Under the pieces are notes generated by a model. That model did not search any database. It saw only the letters and a list, made by a program, of their open reading frames with translations, and was not told the origin of the DNA. From positions 1 to 64,000 of the forward strand of contig NZ_LOHP01000017.1 in assembly GCF_001482305.1 (NCBI RefSeq): a DNA stretch of 64,000 bases. The letters run 5' to 3'. Of this stretch, positions 34,305 through 45,641 are shown in pieces. The position numbers and the translations under genes were made by a program. Each line of letters starts with the position of its first letter. Position 1 is the first letter of the stretch. Origin of the DNA: Leucobacter sp. G161. GTDB taxonomy: Bacteria; Actinomycetota; Actinomycetes; Actinomycetales; Microbacteriaceae.

Positions 34305-35615
34305 TTATTTGGTATCGCGGGCGTGTTGCGTGATGTCCGTGCCCTTTCTACGGCGGCGTGCGCCCGGCATGAGTACGGCCGCAGCGACCGCTACCGCAAG
34401 CAGGGAAGCGACCATGACCGACAGTCGTGCGGTGTCGACATCGCTTGGATCGGTGAAACTCAATTCGGAGACGAGCATGGCAACGGTGAACCCGACGCCG
34501 GCGAGCGCGCCCACGCCGATGATCTCGCTCCAGCGCACATTTGCTCCCAGCGTGGCGCGCGTAAAGCGAGTGAGTAGCCACGTGGTCAGCGTAATCCCGA
34601 GCGGCTTGCCGATCACGAGGCCGAGCATGATGCCGATCGCAACGGTGTCGAACGGGAAGCGCGAGGCGCCGCCCAGTGGTACGCCCGCCGCGAAGAGAGC
34701 AAAGACGGGCACCGCAATGTAGGCAGACAGTGGCTGGAATCGCGTGTTCAGGGTTTCGGCGACCTCACCGCCCGACTTGCCGCGGACGGGCACGAGGAAC
34801 GCGAGGACCACGCCCGCGATGGTGGCGTGGATCCCCGAATTGTAGAACAGCGCCCAGGTGATGATGCCGAGGGGGAGCAGGATGATCCACGCGCCCCACT
34901 TCGACTGCGCAAACCATTCGCCACGCCAGCGTACGAGAGCCGCGAACGCAAGAGCGGGGGCAATCGCGATGAGCAGGGGCATGAGGTTGACGCCGTCGGT
35001 ATAGAAGACCGCGATGATCGCGATGGCGATGAAGTCATCGACGACGGCGAGCGTGAGGAGGAACATGCGCAGCGCGGGGTTGATGCCGGGGGCGATGAGG
35101 CCGAGCACGGCGACTGCGAACGCGATGTCTGTGGCCGTGGGGATCGCCCAGCCGTGCGCGGTGGAGGTTCCTGCGTTGACGGCAAGATAGATGCCGGCGG
35201 GGATCAACACACCTCCTATTGCTGCCGCGACCGGCACGATTGCGGTGCGGGGGGAGCGGAGATCGCCCTCGACGAACTCACGTTTGAGTTCGAGGCCCAC
35301 CATGAAGAAGAAAATGGCAAGCAGGCCGTCTGACGCCCAGTGGCCGACGCTGAGCTTGAGTCCGAGTGCTTCGGGGCCGAACTCGAAGTTTCGGAGGTCC
35401 AAGAACCAGTCGGCGATGGGGGAGTTGGCCGCGATAAATCCGACGAGCGCAGCGACCATGATGATGAGCCCGCCGAAGAACTCGCGACGGAGCAGGCGGT
35501 TGACGCGGGCGATCTCGCGTTTGCTGTAGTACGAGAAGAGCCGCCTGCGCTGCGGCCGTTGGCTCTTGGCGTCTGGCGAGTGCGGGATCGGTGGCGTGGG
35601 GATGGGGCTCGTCAT
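34305..35615 (-). CDS. nhaA: Na+/H+ antiporter NhaA
   Basis: This 436-residue membrane protein exchanges sodium for protons. It carries the NhaA landmarks LAIFFFMVGLELKREFVEGDL, WAIPTATDIAFAVAVLGL and LTLAVVDDFIAIAIIAVFY, with the paired aspartates of the ion site. GAGGAG lies upstream of ATG 35615. The first 35 residues are Pro/Ser-rich and cytoplasmic. It probably forms a single-gene unit. Confidence 0.95.
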   Translation of the reverse strand: MTSPIPTPPIPHSPDAKSQRPQRRRLFSYYSKREIARVNRLLRREFFGGLIIMVAALVGFIAANSPIADWFLDLRNFEFGPEALGLKLSVGHWASDGLLAIFFFMVGLELKREFVEGDLRSPRTAIVPVAAAIGGVLIPAGIYLAVNAGTSTAHGWAIPTATDIAFAVAVLGLIAPGINPALRMFLLTLAVVDDFIAIAIIAVFYTDGVNLMPLLIAIAPALAFAALVRWRGEWFAQSKWGAWIILLPLGIITWALFYNSGIHATIAGVVLAFLVPVRGKSGGEVAETLNTRFQPLSAYIAVPVFALFAAGVPLGGASRFPFDTVAIGIMLGLVIGKPLGITLTTWLLTRFTRATLGANVRWSEIIGVGALAGVGFTVAMLVSELSFTDPSDVDTARLSVMVASLLAVAVAAAVLMPGARRRRKGTDITQHARDTK

Positions 35616-35730
35616 CGGAGGCTCCTCGGTGCGGGGTGGTCAAAGCGAATTGTCGACCAGACTTCCCGACGCACCTAACTGAAGCAAGCTATCGCACCCT
35701 TGCCATCTCGGGCAAGGGGCGGTGCTTGGA

Positions 35731-35943
35731 TCAGAGCTCCTCGAACTCCTCGTCGCGATCCTGCATGGCGACGCTCGAGATCGCGAGTACGAGGCCCGCG
35801 ATCCACACGCCCCAGACGATGAACCTGCGCCAGTCGCGAGGCATGTTGCTCGTGCGGCGTGCGGTTGAGACGACGCCTGCAGCAGCGCCGAGGACACCGA
35901 TGTTCGTGAGGTACTTGCCAACCTCAAAACCTTGTCGAGCCAT
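35731..35943 (-). CDS. Small membrane protein, hypothetical
   Basis: A 70-residue protein with two hydrophobic stretches (TNIGVLGAAAGVVS and FIVWGVWIAGLVLAISSVAM) and an acidic tail (DRDEEFEEL). GGAGGTGT precedes ATG 35943. No known family was recognised. Confidence 0.6.
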   Translation of the reverse strand: MARQGFEVGKYLTNIGVLGAAAGVVSTARRTSNMPRDWRRFIVWGVWIAGLVLAISSVAMQDRDEEFEEL

Positions 35944-36113
35944 GTGACACCTCCGGGCGAGAACTGCTGAATCTATGCGGACACCCAGGGGCGTCCGACA
36001 CCAGCCTAATGGGTGGAGTGTTCCCGACGGGCGGCGCGGCTCCGTCTAGGCTACGCTGGGGGTATCGCGCATGGACGCGCTCAATCGGTTGAACCACGGA
36101 GGAAATCAGGGAC

Positions 36114-36353
36114 ATGGCAAAGCAGGGCGAGGGTTTGTTCGAAGAGAGCTCACAGGGCTCAGTCAGCGCTATCACGGCGGTCGTGTTTATCTTCTCGTTT
36201 GCGCTCGCAATGGGCGGCATCGTGCTCGCTACGTACGGCTTTAACCCCTCGCTCGGGATGAGTAAGGAGCTGTTCGTCTTCGCCGGCGGGCTCCTGCTCT
36301 CGACGATTGGCTTCATCCTGCCGTTTGCGGTCCTCCCGAAGCTCGGGAAGTAG
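36114..36353 (+). CDS. Small membrane protein, hypothetical
   Basis: A 79-residue protein with two clear helices (AVVFIFSFALAMGGIVLATYG and LFVFAGGLLLSTIGFILPFAV). GGAGG lies upstream of ATG 36114 and a strong terminator follows. No family was recognised. Confidence 0.65.
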   Translation: MAKQGEGLFEESSQGSVSAITAVVFIFSFALAMGGIVLATYGFNPSLGMSKELFVFAGGLLLSTIGFILPFAVLPKLGK

Positions 36354-36370
36354 CCGCTCACACGCACGTC

Positions 36371-36409
36371 GCAAGGGGCGCCCTGGTCACTGACCAGGGC
36401 GCCCCTTGC
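36371..36409 (+). terminator. Long perfect palindromic terminator
   Basis: A 19-bp inverted repeat (36371-36389 with 36391-36409), followed by GTTAT. It separates the small membrane protein gene from ilvD. Confidence 0.8.
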
Positions 36410-36443
36410 GTTATACGTCCCGCAGAAGGAATCTGCCAGGGCA

Positions 36444-36449
36444 TAAGAT
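36444..36449 (+). promoter_or_regulatory. -10 box TAAGAT, leaderless promoter of ilvD
   Basis: TAAGAT ends 6 nt before ATG 36456. There is no Shine-Dalgarno site. Confidence 0.6.
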
Positions 36450-36455
36450 GAAGTC

Positions 36456-38159
36456 ATGGCAGAGATGGCAGATATCGATATGAAGCCGCGGAGTCGCGAC
36501 GTTACTGACGGCATTGAGAAGGCAGCTGCGCGCGGCATGCTTCGCGCTGTCGGCATGGGAGATGAAGACTGGGACAAGCCCCAGATCGGCATCGCGAGCT
36601 CGTGGAACGAGATTACCCCGTGCAACCTCAGCCTTGACCGGCTGGCGCAGGGCGCCAAGGAGGGCGTGCACTCGGGCGGCGGGTACCCGCTGCAGTTCGG
36701 CACCGTCTCGGTCTCCGATGGCATCTCCATGGGGCACGAGGGCATGCACTTCTCGCTGGTGTCCCGCGAGGTCATTGCTGACTCGGTCGAGACCGTGATG
36801 ATGGCTGAGCGCCTCGACGGGTCAGTGCTGCTTGCCGGCTGCGATAAGTCGCTGCCCGGCATGCTCATGGCTGCTGCGCGCCTCGATCTCGCTTCGGTGT
36901 TCCTCTACGCGGGCTCGGTTGCTCCTGGCTGGGTGAAGCTCACCGACGGCACCGAGAAGGAAGTCACCATCATCGACGCCTTTGAGGCGGTCGGCGCGTG
37001 CAAGGCTGGCACGATGAGCGAGGAAGATCTGAAGCGCATCGAGTGCGCGATCGTTCCAGGCGAGGGTGCCTGCGGTGGCATGTACACCGCGAATACCATG
37101 GCATCGATCGCTGAGGCCCTCGGCATGAGCCTCCCCGGCTCGGCCGCACCCCCCTCGTATGATCGCCGCCGTGACTACTTCGCGCACCGTTCAGGCGAGG
37201 CCGTCGTGAACATGATTGCGAAGGGCATCACCGCCCGCGACATCCTCACCCGGAAGGCATTCGAGAACGCGATCACGCTGCTCATGGCCTACGGCGGATC
37301 GACGAACGCGGTGCTCCACCTGCTCGCCATCGCTCGCGAGGCAGAGGTGGATCTCACACTCGAGGACTTCAACCGGATCGGCGCAAAGGTGCCCCACCTC
37401 GCCGATATGAAGCCCTTCGGCCAGTACGTGATGGCAGACATCGATCGCCAGGGCGGCGTGCCCGTCGTACTCAAGGCGCTGCTCGACGCAGGGCTCCTGC
37501 ATGGTGACGCGCTGACGGTCACCGGCAAGACGATGGCTGAAAACCTCGCCGAGCTCAACCCGGATCCCGTTGACGGCAAGGTGATCCACCACCTCGACGA
37601 TCCGATCCACGCGACCGGTGGCATCACGATCCTCCACGGCACGCTCGCGCCCGAGGGCGCCGTCGTGAAGACGGCGGGCTTCGACGCAGAGGTCTTTGAA
37701 GGCCCCGCGCGAGTCTTCCAGCGTGAGCGCGCAGCCATGGACGCGCTCACCGAGGGCAAGATTGGCAAGGGCGATATTGTCGTCATTCGCTACGAGGGAC
37801 CCAAGGGTGGACCGGGTATGCGCGAGATGCTCGCGATCACTGGTGCCATCAAGGGTGCGGGGCTCGGGAAAGATGTACTACTATTGACTGACGGCAGATT
37901 CTCAGGCGGCACAACCGGCCTGTGTATCGGCCACATCGCGCCTGAGGCCTCGGATGGAGGCCCAGTAGCGCTCGTGCACGACGGTGACCTGATACGGGTT
38001 GATATCGCGGCACAAACGCTCGATCTGCTGGTAGATCCCGCTGAGCTTGAGGCCCGACGTGCGAACTGGGCCCCGCTTCCACCGCGGTACACGCGCGGCG
38101 TGCTGGCGAAGTACGCGAAGCTCGTGCATTCGGCATCTGAGGGTGCCATCACCGGCTAG
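36456..38159 (+). CDS. ilvD: Dihydroxy-acid dehydratase
   Basis: This 567-residue Fe-S enzyme dehydrates dihydroxy acids to 2-oxo acids in valine and isoleucine synthesis. The cluster cysteines lie in [21 protein letters not shown] and [16 protein letters not shown]. The start ATG 36456 has no ribosome site but follows a -10 box by 6 nt, so the mRNA is probably leaderless. It comes first in the ilvD-B-N-C order, 71 bp before ilvB. Confidence 0.96.
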   Translation: MAEMADIDMKPRSRDVTDGIEKAAARGMLRAVGMGDEDWDKPQIGIASSWNEITPCNLSLDRLAQGAKEGVHSGGGYPLQFGTVSVSDGISMGHEGMHFSLVSREVIADSVETVMMAERLDGSVLLAGCDKSLPGMLMAAARLDLASVFLYAGSVAPGWVKLTDGTEKEVTIIDAFEAVGACKAGTMSEEDLKRIECAIVPGEGACGGMYTANTMASIAEALGMSLPGSAAPPSYDRRRDYFAHRSGEAVVNMIAKGITARDILTRKAFENAITLLMAYGGSTNAVLHLLAIAREAEVDLTLEDFNRIGAKVPHLADMKPFGQYVMADIDRQGGVPVVLKALLDAGLLHGDALTVTGKTMAENLAELNPDPVDGKVIHHLDDPIHATGGITILHGTLAPEGAVVKTAGFDAEVFEGPARVFQRERAAMDALTEGKIGKGDIVVIRYEGPKGGPGMREMLAITGAIKGAGLGKDVLLLTDGRFSGGTTGLCIGHIAPEASDGGPVALVHDGDLIRVDIAAQTLDLLVDPAELEARRANWAPLPPRYTRGVLAKYAKLVHSASEGAITG

Positions 38160-38230
38160 TTCCTCCGTTTCGCGTACATGCCGATCCGCCCGTGATCCGC
38201 GATTCATCCATAACCGTAAGAAAGCAAAAC

Positions 38231-40033
38231 ATGACCTTGGAGTCGAACGCTATTCCACGTCAATCAGCTGACCCGCGCGTCCGCGGCGAACGCATGACCG
38301 GCGCGATGGCTGTGGTTCGCAGCCTTGACGCGCTTGGGGTCTCCGATGTCTTCGGGCTCCCGGGCGGCGCCGTGCTTCCCCTGTACGACACGCTCATGGG
38401 CGATCACGACCTGCGGCACGTACTCGTACGTCACGAACAGGGCGCCGGGCACGCGGCCGAGGGCTACGCGGCGGCGACCGGGAAGGTCGGGGTCGCCATC
38501 GCGACCTCCGGCCCCGGGGCTACCAACCTCGTCACTGCGATCGCTGACGCATACATGGACTCGGTGCCGCTTCTCGCGATCACCGGCCAGGTGTTCTCGC
38601 ATCTCATGGGAACGGACGCCTTCCAGGAGGCGGACATCATGGGGATCACGATGCCGATCACCAAGCACTCGTTCCTCGTGAAGACCGCCGCCGAGGTTCC
38701 GGGCGCGATTGCAGCCGCGTATCACCTCGCATCGACTGGTCGTCCGGGCCCCGTGCTCGTCGACATTACGAAGGATGCGCAGGAGGGCGAGCTCGACTTC
38801 GTGTGGGATCCGCGCGTCGACCTGCCGGGCTACCGTCCGATTACCAAGGCGAACAGCAAGCAGATCCAGGCCGCCGCAGAGCTCATCGCTGAGGCCGAAC
38901 GCCCCGTCTTCTATGTCGGCGGCGGCGTGGGTCGCGCGAAGGCTTCGGAGGAGCTGTTGCAGCTCGCCGAGCTTGTCGGCGCCCCCGTGGTGACGACGCT
39001 CATGGCCCGAGGTGTGTTCCCCGACTCGCACCCACAGCACCTCGGCATGCCCGGCATGCATGGCACGGTTCCCGCCGTGCTTGCGCTGCAGGAATCAGAT
39101 CTGCTCATCACGCTGGGCGCACGGTTCGACGACCGTGTGACCGGTCGCGCCGTGCAGTTCGCTCCCGAAGCCAAGGTCATCCACGCTGATATTGATCCGG
39201 CCGAAATCGGCAAGATCCGGGCAGCGGACGTGCCGATCGTTGGCGACGCAGCAGAGGTCATCTCCGATCTCATTGCCGCCGTCTCGACTGCGAAGCTCAG
39301 CCGTGAGTTCGCTGACACCAGCGTCTGGTGGACGCACCTGCGCGAACTGCAGGCAAAGTTCCCGCTCGGCTACTCCGAAACCACCGATGGGCTGCTGTCT
39401 CCACAGTTTGTGATTCAGCGCATCGGTGAGCTCACCGGCCCCGAGGGCATCTACGCTGCTGGCGTTGGTCAGCACCAGATGTGGGCTGCACAGTTCATTA
39501 AGTACGAGCGCCCGAACTCGTGGCTGAACTCCGGCGGTGCCGGCACCATGGGGTACGCGGTTCCCGCAGCGATGGGAGCAAAGGTTGCGGAGCCTGAGCG
39601 TGCCGTCTGGGCGATCGACGGTGATGGTTGCTTCCAGATGACCAATCAGGAGCTTGCGACCTGCGTGGTGAACAATATTCCCATCAAGGTCGCCGTGATC
39701 AACAACTCCTCGCTCGGCATGGTGCGGCAGTGGCAGACCCTCATCTACAACGGCCGCTACTCAAACACCGAGTTGAACACCGGTCACGGCTCGCAGCGCA
39801 TCCCCGACTTCGTGAAGCTCGGAGACGCGTACGGCTGCCTCTCGATCCGCGTGGAGACTGAGGACCAAGTCGACGATGCCATCAAGCTCGCACTCGAGAC
39901 GAACGATCGCCCAGTGGTCATCGACTTCGTAGTGAGTGCAGACGCCATGGTGTGGCCGATGGTGCGCCAGGGAACATCGAATAGTGACATCCAGTATGTC
40001 CTTGAGCAAGCCCCCGAGTGGGAGGAAGAGTAA
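38231..40033 (+). CDS. ilvB: Acetolactate synthase large subunit
   Basis: This 600-residue TPP enzyme condenses pyruvate to acetolactate or acetohydroxybutyrate. It has [12 protein letters not shown], the TPP-activating Glu in [13 protein letters not shown], and the TPP-binding [14 protein letters not shown]...[11 protein letters not shown] block. I chose ATG 38231; an in-frame GTG at 38192 would add 13 residues. It lies 2 bp upstream of ilvN. Confidence 0.96.
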   Translation: MTLESNAIPRQSADPRVRGERMTGAMAVVRSLDALGVSDVFGLPGGAVLPLYDTLMGDHDLRHVLVRHEQGAGHAAEGYAAATGKVGVAIATSGPGATNLVTAIADAYMDSVPLLAITGQVFSHLMGTDAFQEADIMGITMPITKHSFLVKTAAEVPGAIAAAYHLASTGRPGPVLVDITKDAQEGELDFVWDPRVDLPGYRPITKANSKQIQAAAELIAEAERPVFYVGGGVGRAKASEELLQLAELVGAPVVTTLMARGVFPDSHPQHLGMPGMHGTVPAVLALQESDLLITLGARFDDRVTGRAVQFAPEAKVIHADIDPAEIGKIRAADVPIVGDAAEVISDLIAAVSTAKLSREFADTSVWWTHLRELQAKFPLGYSETTDGLLSPQFVIQRIGELTGPEGIYAAGVGQHQMWAAQFIKYERPNSWLNSGGAGTMGYAVPAAMGAKVAEPERAVWAIDGDGCFQMTNQELATCVVNNIPIKVAVINNSSLGMVRQWQTLIYNGRYSNTELNTGHGSQRIPDFVKLGDAYGCLSIRVETEDQVDDAIKLALETNDRPVVIDFVVSADAMVWPMVRQGTSNSDIQYVLEQAPEWEEE

Positions 40034-40035
40034 TC

Positions 40036-40545
40036 ATGGCTCGTCACGTACTCAGCCTCCTCGTCGAGGACAAGCCGGGCCTGTTGTCTCGCGTTTCAGG
40101 GCTCTTCTCTCGACGCGGCTTCAACATCGAATCGCTCGCGGTCGGCCCGACGGAAATGGAAGGTCTTTCGCGGATCACCGTCGTCGTTGACGAAGACGAG
40201 GTGCTCCTCGAACAGGTGACCAAGCAGCTGAACAAGCTCGTGAACGTCATCAAAATCGTCGAACTCGATACCAGCAACTCGGTGCAGCGCGAACACGTGC
40301 TCATCAAGGTACGCGCCGACAATCAGACGCGTTCGCACGTCCTCGAAGCCGTGAGCCTGTTCCGGGCCCGCGTCGTCGACGTGGTCCCTGAAGCCCTCAC
40401 GATTGAGGTCACGGGAGATTCAGGCAAGATCGAAGCGTTCTTGCGCGTGCTCGAGCCTTACGGGATCAAAGAAATCGCACAGTCCGGTCTCATCGCGATG
40501 GGCCGCGGATCGAAGTCGATTTCTGAACGCGTATTCAAGGTGTAA
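40036..40545 (+). CDS. ilvN: Acetolactate synthase small (regulatory) subunit
   Basis: This 169-residue subunit has an N-terminal ACT domain (HVLSLLVEDKPGLLSRVSGLFSRRGFNIESL) that binds valine, and a C-terminal ACT-like domain. It activates the large subunit and confers feedback inhibition. ATG 40036 starts 2 bp after the ilvB stop. Confidence 0.97.
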   Translation: MARHVLSLLVEDKPGLLSRVSGLFSRRGFNIESLAVGPTEMEGLSRITVVVDEDEVLLEQVTKQLNKLVNVIKIVELDTSNSVQREHVLIKVRADNQTRSHVLEAVSLFRARVVDVVPEALTIEVTGDSGKIEAFLRVLEPYGIKEIAQSGLIAMGRGSKSISERVFKV

Positions 40546-40591
40546 CCCCGCGGCTTGGGCAGGGTGCCTGAGCGCCTCGCGGACACAATAG

Positions 40592-41650
<1,059 letters not shown>

Positions 41651-41668
41651 CCACGTCTGATCGTCACA

Positions 41669-41702
41669 CGAGAGGCCCCCGGGATGTCCCGGGGGCCTCT
41701 CG
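41669..41702 (+). terminator. Terminator of the ilv cluster
   Basis: CGAGAGGCCCCCGGG (41669-41683) pairs with CCCGGGGGCCTCTCG (41688-41702). Confidence 0.85.
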
Positions 41703-41779
41703 TCGTTCGCGCCACTGACCAGAGTGAGAGCAGCGGCGCATGGCGCCCATGGCAGGCACCGGAGCGGACGAAACGCCCA

Positions 41780-41827
41780 AACGGGAGGGGGTGCATCTGG
41801 AGCAATCCAGATGCACCCCCTCCCGTT
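41780..41827 (-). terminator. Terminator of the amino acid transporter operon
   Basis: A perfect 22-bp stem (41780-41801 with 41806-41827) with a GCAA tetraloop, just beyond the minus-strand ATPase gene. Confidence 0.9.
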
Positions 41828-41849
41828 GCGAGATGGCGTGCTGCCCGCT

Positions 41850-42593
41850 CTACAGGCGGCCAGCCTCGAGTACCTGCTTGAGGAACGCCTGGGTGCGCTC
41901 CTCCTTGGGGTTCTCGAAAATCTGGGAGGGGGGACCCTCCTCAAGAATTCTGCCCTGTTCGAGGAAGACGACCTTGTCGGCAACCTCACGCGCGAACGTC
42001 ATCTCATGCGTGGCGAGCAGCATGGTGAGCCCGTCCTCTGCGAGCGCACGCACAATGTTCAGCACTTCGGAGACGAGCTCGGGATCGAGGGCAGACGTGA
42101 TCTCGTCAAGGAGCAACACCTCGGTCTTCATCGCCATCGCGCGCACGATGGCGACGCGCTGCTGCTGACCTCCCGAGAGCTGATCTGGGTAGTAGTCAGC
42201 GCGGTGATCGAGGTTCACGCGCGTGAGGAGTTCACGGGCCTCAGCAAGCGCATCGCTCTTCTTGACCCCGAGGAGTTTCATTGGGGCGAGGGCGATGTTC
42301 TCGGCCACCGTCATGTGCGGGAAGAGGTTGAACGACTGAAACACCATGCCGACCCGGCGGCGGAGCCGGTCAGCGTCGATGCCGGGGCCGGACACCACAT
42401 CGCCGTCAACGATGATCTTCCCCTCCTGAATGTCCTCGAGGGCGTTCACGCAGCGCAGCAGCGTTGACTTTCCTGAGCCAGAGGCCCCGATGAGACAGAC
42501 AACCTCGTGCTTCTCGGCCTCAAAGTTGATGCCCTTGAGTACCTCGTTGTCGCCATACCGCTTGTGGACGTTGTCGAACTGGATAAAGCTCAT
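41850..42593 (-). CDS. Polar amino acid ABC transporter, ATP-binding protein
   Basis: This 247-residue GlnQ/HisP-type ATPase has Walker [10 protein letters not shown] near residue 35, LSGGQQQR near 140 and [15 protein letters not shown] as Walker B. It powers import through the permease encoded just upstream. Its ATG overlaps the permease stop by one base. A strong terminator follows. Confidence 0.93.
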   Translation of the reverse strand: MSFIQFDNVHKRYGDNEVLKGINFEAEKHEVVCLIGASGSGKSTLLRCVNALEDIQEGKIIVDGDVVSGPGIDADRLRRRVGMVFQSFNLFPHMTVAENIALAPMKLLGVKKSDALAEARELLTRVNLDHRADYYPDQLSGGQQQRVAIVRAMAMKTEVLLLDEITSALDPELVSEVLNIVRALAEDGLTMLLATHEMTFAREVADKVVFLEQGRILEEGPPSQIFENPKEERTQAFLKQVLEAGRL

Positions 42594-43708
42594 TAGGAAC
42601 CCCCTCGCATCTTCTTACCGCGTTCGAGCCACCAGTCGACGAGTCGCGTCTGCGGGATGGTCACGATGACGAAGAGGATCGCCACGATCGTTACGGCCGA
42701 CAGGTTGTACTGCGTCGCCGAGACGTACTTTGCCTGGTTGAACGCGTCCATCGCACCGATCACGTTTACGAGCGCGGTGTCTTTCTGCAGCCCGATGAAC
42801 ATCGTGAGCAGCGGCGGAATGACGTTGCGCACGGCCTGGGGGAGCACCACCAGGCGCATCGTCTGCGCGAAGGAGAACCCGAGTGAGCGGGAGGCCGAGA
42901 ACTGCGAGGCATGGATGGACTCGATACCGGCACGGTACGTCTCCGCGACGTATGCGCTGTAGGTGAGCGCGAGCGCGATGATTGCGAACCAGGTCGGGGA
43001 GAGGTCCTTGAGAATCGGAATCCCCGCGAGTGGAAGCCCGAACCCAATGAGGTAGATCACGATGATCGCGGGGACCGCCCGCATCACATCGATGTACAAG
43101 ATCGCGAGCCAGCGGATCGGCGCACCCGCACGGCCGGGAAGCATCCTGGCGATCGCAAGCGCGAGCCCGAAGATCAAGACGATGATCTCGGCCACGATTG
43201 CAATGAAGATGTTCAGGCCAAATGCCTTGGTAACCATCCAGGAGGTGCTCGCGAGGATGTCCCAGCGCAAGAACGTCTGCTGGACACTTGCGTCATTGCT
43301 CACGAGTAACAGGATGAACCCGGTAAGCACGGCAACTGCGACGAGGAGACCGAGGGCTGTGAGTGACAGCTCTCGCGACTTGCTTGCGTTGCTGCGCGCC
43401 CTGAGTACTGCATCCTCGCGCACGAGCTTTGCTGAGCGCAGCGACTCACGGAAGCCTTTGATGGCAATGAATACGGGAATCGCGGTGAGGGCGAGCCCTG
43501 CGGTCACGAAGATCCACCCGACGGTGCGGGCGGTGGTGCCTGGCTCAGCTGCGGTGAGGCCCGTTGCCGCGAGCACGCCTACGCCGACGAGCACGGCAAC
43601 GCTGAGCGCCACAGCGATTGTGGCGAGCCCCCGCGACCGGGGCGGCGGGCTGAGCCGCAGCCCCGGCATGGTTTCCAGGGTCGTTGTATTGAGAGGTTGT
43701 GAAGACAC
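42593..43708 (-). CDS. Polar amino acid ABC transporter, permease with extra N-terminal membrane segments
   Basis: The C-terminal ~220 residues are a HisM/GlnP-type permease with coupling loop [31 protein letters not shown]. About 130 extra N-terminal residues carry two more predicted helices ([39 protein letters not shown]) and a basic linker. That makes it 371 residues, longer than the usual ~220. It is in an operon with the binding protein and the ATPase. Confidence 0.88.
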   Translation of the reverse strand: MSSQPLNTTTLETMPGLRLSPPPRSRGLATIAVALSVAVLVGVGVLAATGLTAAEPGTTARTVGWIFVTAGLALTAIPVFIAIKGFRESLRSAKLVREDAVLRARSNASKSRELSLTALGLLVAVAVLTGFILLLVSNDASVQQTFLRWDILASTSWMVTKAFGLNIFIAIVAEIIVLIFGLALAIARMLPGRAGAPIRWLAILYIDVMRAVPAIIVIYLIGFGLPLAGIPILKDLSPTWFAIIALALTYSAYVAETYRAGIESIHASQFSASRSLGFSFAQTMRLVVLPQAVRNVIPPLLTMFIGLQKDTALVNVIGAMDAFNQAKYVSATQYNLSAVTIVAILFVIVTIPQTRLVDWWLERGKKMRGGS

Positions 43709-43717
43709 GGTTCGGAG

Positions 43718-44596
43718 CTACTTCCAGACGGGGATCTGGTTGGGGTCCGCGCCGAAGAGCGGTGTCAGCCATTCAGCCGAGAGCGCATCGAGCGTACCGT
43801 CTTCGCGCATGTCAGCAATGGCGGCGCTGACCGCGGCAGAGTTCTTGCCGCCCTTCTCCGTGATGACGCCGTAGCTCTGGTCGACCGAGAACTGACCGGT
43901 GACCACGAGTTCACCGCCTGAGGCAGCGGTGTTCGAGAGCGCGAGCGTGGTGTCGGTGATGACAGCATCGATCTGACCCGCGCGCAGGGCAGTGAACATC
44001 TCGACCTCTGCCTGGAACTGCTGCACGCCGCCGGCGGGCTTCAGGGTCTCGGTGGTGTACTGCGCGCCCATGTTGCCCTGGAGGACGCCGACCTTCTTGT
44101 CGCGGATATTTGCTTCAGTGACATCGTCCCCCTCGCGGATTGCGACGCCCAGGTTCGACTCGAAGTACGGCTCGGAGAAGTCGAAGACTTCCTTTCGTTC
44201 GTCAGTGATGGTGATTGCGGCCATACCCAGGTCGTAGGTGGTGTTGCTCGCCGAGATCAGCTGGTCCCAGGACTGGTTCTGTAGCTTGAGCGTGGAGAGG
44301 CCTGCGCGGTGCGCGATGTTCGCGGTCATGCAGTACTCGAAGCCGCTGTCGATGGTCTCGGGGCTCGTGCCGTTCCACCAGCCGTTGCTCGGGAGAACCG
44401 TCGCGACGGTGAGCGTGTCTGCGGTGAGCGTGTCGAGTTCGATACTGCCGGCCGTGCCGGTCAGCTCGCACTGTCCGAAGCTACCGGTTGCGGATTCGCC
44501 GTCGCCGGAGGTGGGTGCCTCAGCTGAACAGGATGCGAGGCCAAGGCCGAGCAGGGCTGCTGCAGAGACTGCTACCAGGGTGCGTGTGGGGGTCAT
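43718..44596 (-). CDS. Polar amino acid ABC transporter, substrate-binding lipoprotein
   Basis: This 292-residue family 3 binding protein has a lipoprotein signal ending LASC at residues 20-23. The mature domain shows LDTLTADTLTVATVLP, TYDLGMAAITITDERKEVFDFSEPYF and GVLQGNMGAQY. I chose ATG 44596 because GAAGGAG lies upstream and the signal peptide then begins properly. The neighbouring PuuD-like hydrolase suggests a glutamine- or gamma-glutamyl-type ligand, which is inference. Confidence 0.9.
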   Translation of the reverse strand: MTPTRTLVAVSAAALLGLGLASCSAEAPTSGDGESATGSFGQCELTGTAGSIELDTLTADTLTVATVLPSNGWWNGTSPETIDSGFEYCMTANIAHRAGLSTLKLQNQSWDQLISASNTTYDLGMAAITITDERKEVFDFSEPYFESNLGVAIREGDDVTEANIRDKKVGVLQGNMGAQYTTETLKPAGGVQQFQAEVEMFTALRAGQIDAVITDTTLALSNTAASGGELVVTGQFSVDQSYGVITEKGGKNSAAVSAAIADMREDGTLDALSAEWLTPLFGADPNQIPVWK

Positions 44597-44621
44597 GTTC
44601 TTCTCCTTCGTAACGGGCGAC

Positions 44622-45416
44622 TCAACCATTGAGTCGGTTCTCATGGATCTTGCGGGCCTCAGCGATGAGAGCTTGCGCAAGAAGATCTAGGTGTTCGCGG
44701 TTGCCGCCTTCATCCTCGGGGTGCCACTGCACGCCGACGAGCCAACGGTCGTCAGCTGCCTCGACGGCCTCGATGATTCCGTCGGGCGCGGCAGCGGTGA
44801 CGCGAAGCCCCGGCGCGATCTGGTCAACGGCTTGATGATGCGCGGATCGCACGTCGACGGTCTCTGCTGGGTAGATGCTGCCGAGCCGGCTGCTGGCCTG
44901 GATGAGCACCGGGTGATCGCAGAAGTCGGTGGCTCCCGCGATCGTGTGAATCGTGCCCTTGCCGAGGTCGGTGATAAGGGTTCCGCCGAAAGCGACGTTC
45001 ATGATTTGTGCGCCTCGGCAAATCCCCAGCACGGGAAGCCCGCGGTCGGACGCAGTGCGAATGAGGTCGATTTCGAACGCATCGGCCACCGGGCTCGACG
45101 CCTCTGCCTTCGCGATCTCGGCCGCATCATCGGTGTAGCGGCGAGGGTCGACGTCCATCCCGCCGAGCATGAGTACGCCGTCGACTTTGGTGAGCGAACG
45201 ATCGACGCTCGAATCCGGGTTCGAAGAGTCGACGAAGACTACCTGTACGTCCGCGGCGGCCGCGACGATTGCGCGACCAGCGAGGGAAGCGAGGCTGTGC
45301 AACTCGTCTGAGTGGTTTTCGGACACGTTGTCGGCGTCCATGACATACGACGCAAGAATGCGTACGGGCCGTTTGGCGGTGTTCACGTCAGTCGGCAACG
45401 CGACCTCCATCTTCAT
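44622..45416 (-). CDS. puuD: Class I glutamine amidotransferase-like hydrolase (PuuD type)
   Basis: This ~264-residue protein has the class I amidotransferase triad. The nucleophile Cys is in LGICRGAQIMNV, and the His/Glu pair is in VGVQWHPEDEGG. The LMLGGMDVDPRRYTD segment is typical of gamma-glutamyl-GABA hydrolases. It would split gamma-glutamyl amides. The start is uncertain between ATG 45416 and 45410. It heads the transporter operon and faces a LacI regulator across a palindrome. Confidence 0.82.
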   Translation of the reverse strand: MKMEVALPTDVNTAKRPVRILASYVMDADNVSENHSDELHSLASLAGRAIVAAAADVQVVFVDSSNPDSSVDRSLTKVDGVLMLGGMDVDPRRYTDDAAEIAKAEASSPVADAFEIDLIRTASDRGLPVLGICRGAQIMNVAFGGTLITDLGKGTIHTIAGATDFCDHPVLIQASSRLGSIYPAETVDVRSAHHQAVDQIAPGLRVTAAAPDGIIEAVEAADDRWLVGVQWHPEDEGGNREHLDLLAQALIAEARKIHENRLNG

Positions 45417-45518
45417 TGGTGTGTGAGTACAGCGCGTGCGGGGCACACGGATCAACAACGGCTTGGCTGTGCTTTGCGTCGGCGGGACAACTGTGACCTC
45501 TGGGCCTTAGCTGGCAAA

Positions 45519-45536
45519 ACCTAAACCGGTTTAGGT
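45519..45536. promoter_or_regulatory. 18-bp perfect palindromic LacI-type operator
   Basis: ACCTAAACCGGTTTAGGT has the central CG and symmetry typical of LacI-family sites. It lies between the divergent LacI gene and the PuuD/ABC operon and probably controls both. Confidence 0.85.
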
Positions 45537-45641
45537 GATCGTTGTTAGTATGAGACTGGATCGCAGCAATTGTCAACTTTGGGGCGAAATCCTTGCCGAT
45601 CGTGATCCGAGTCCGACGGCGCACAGCAGAAGAGGTTAGGC

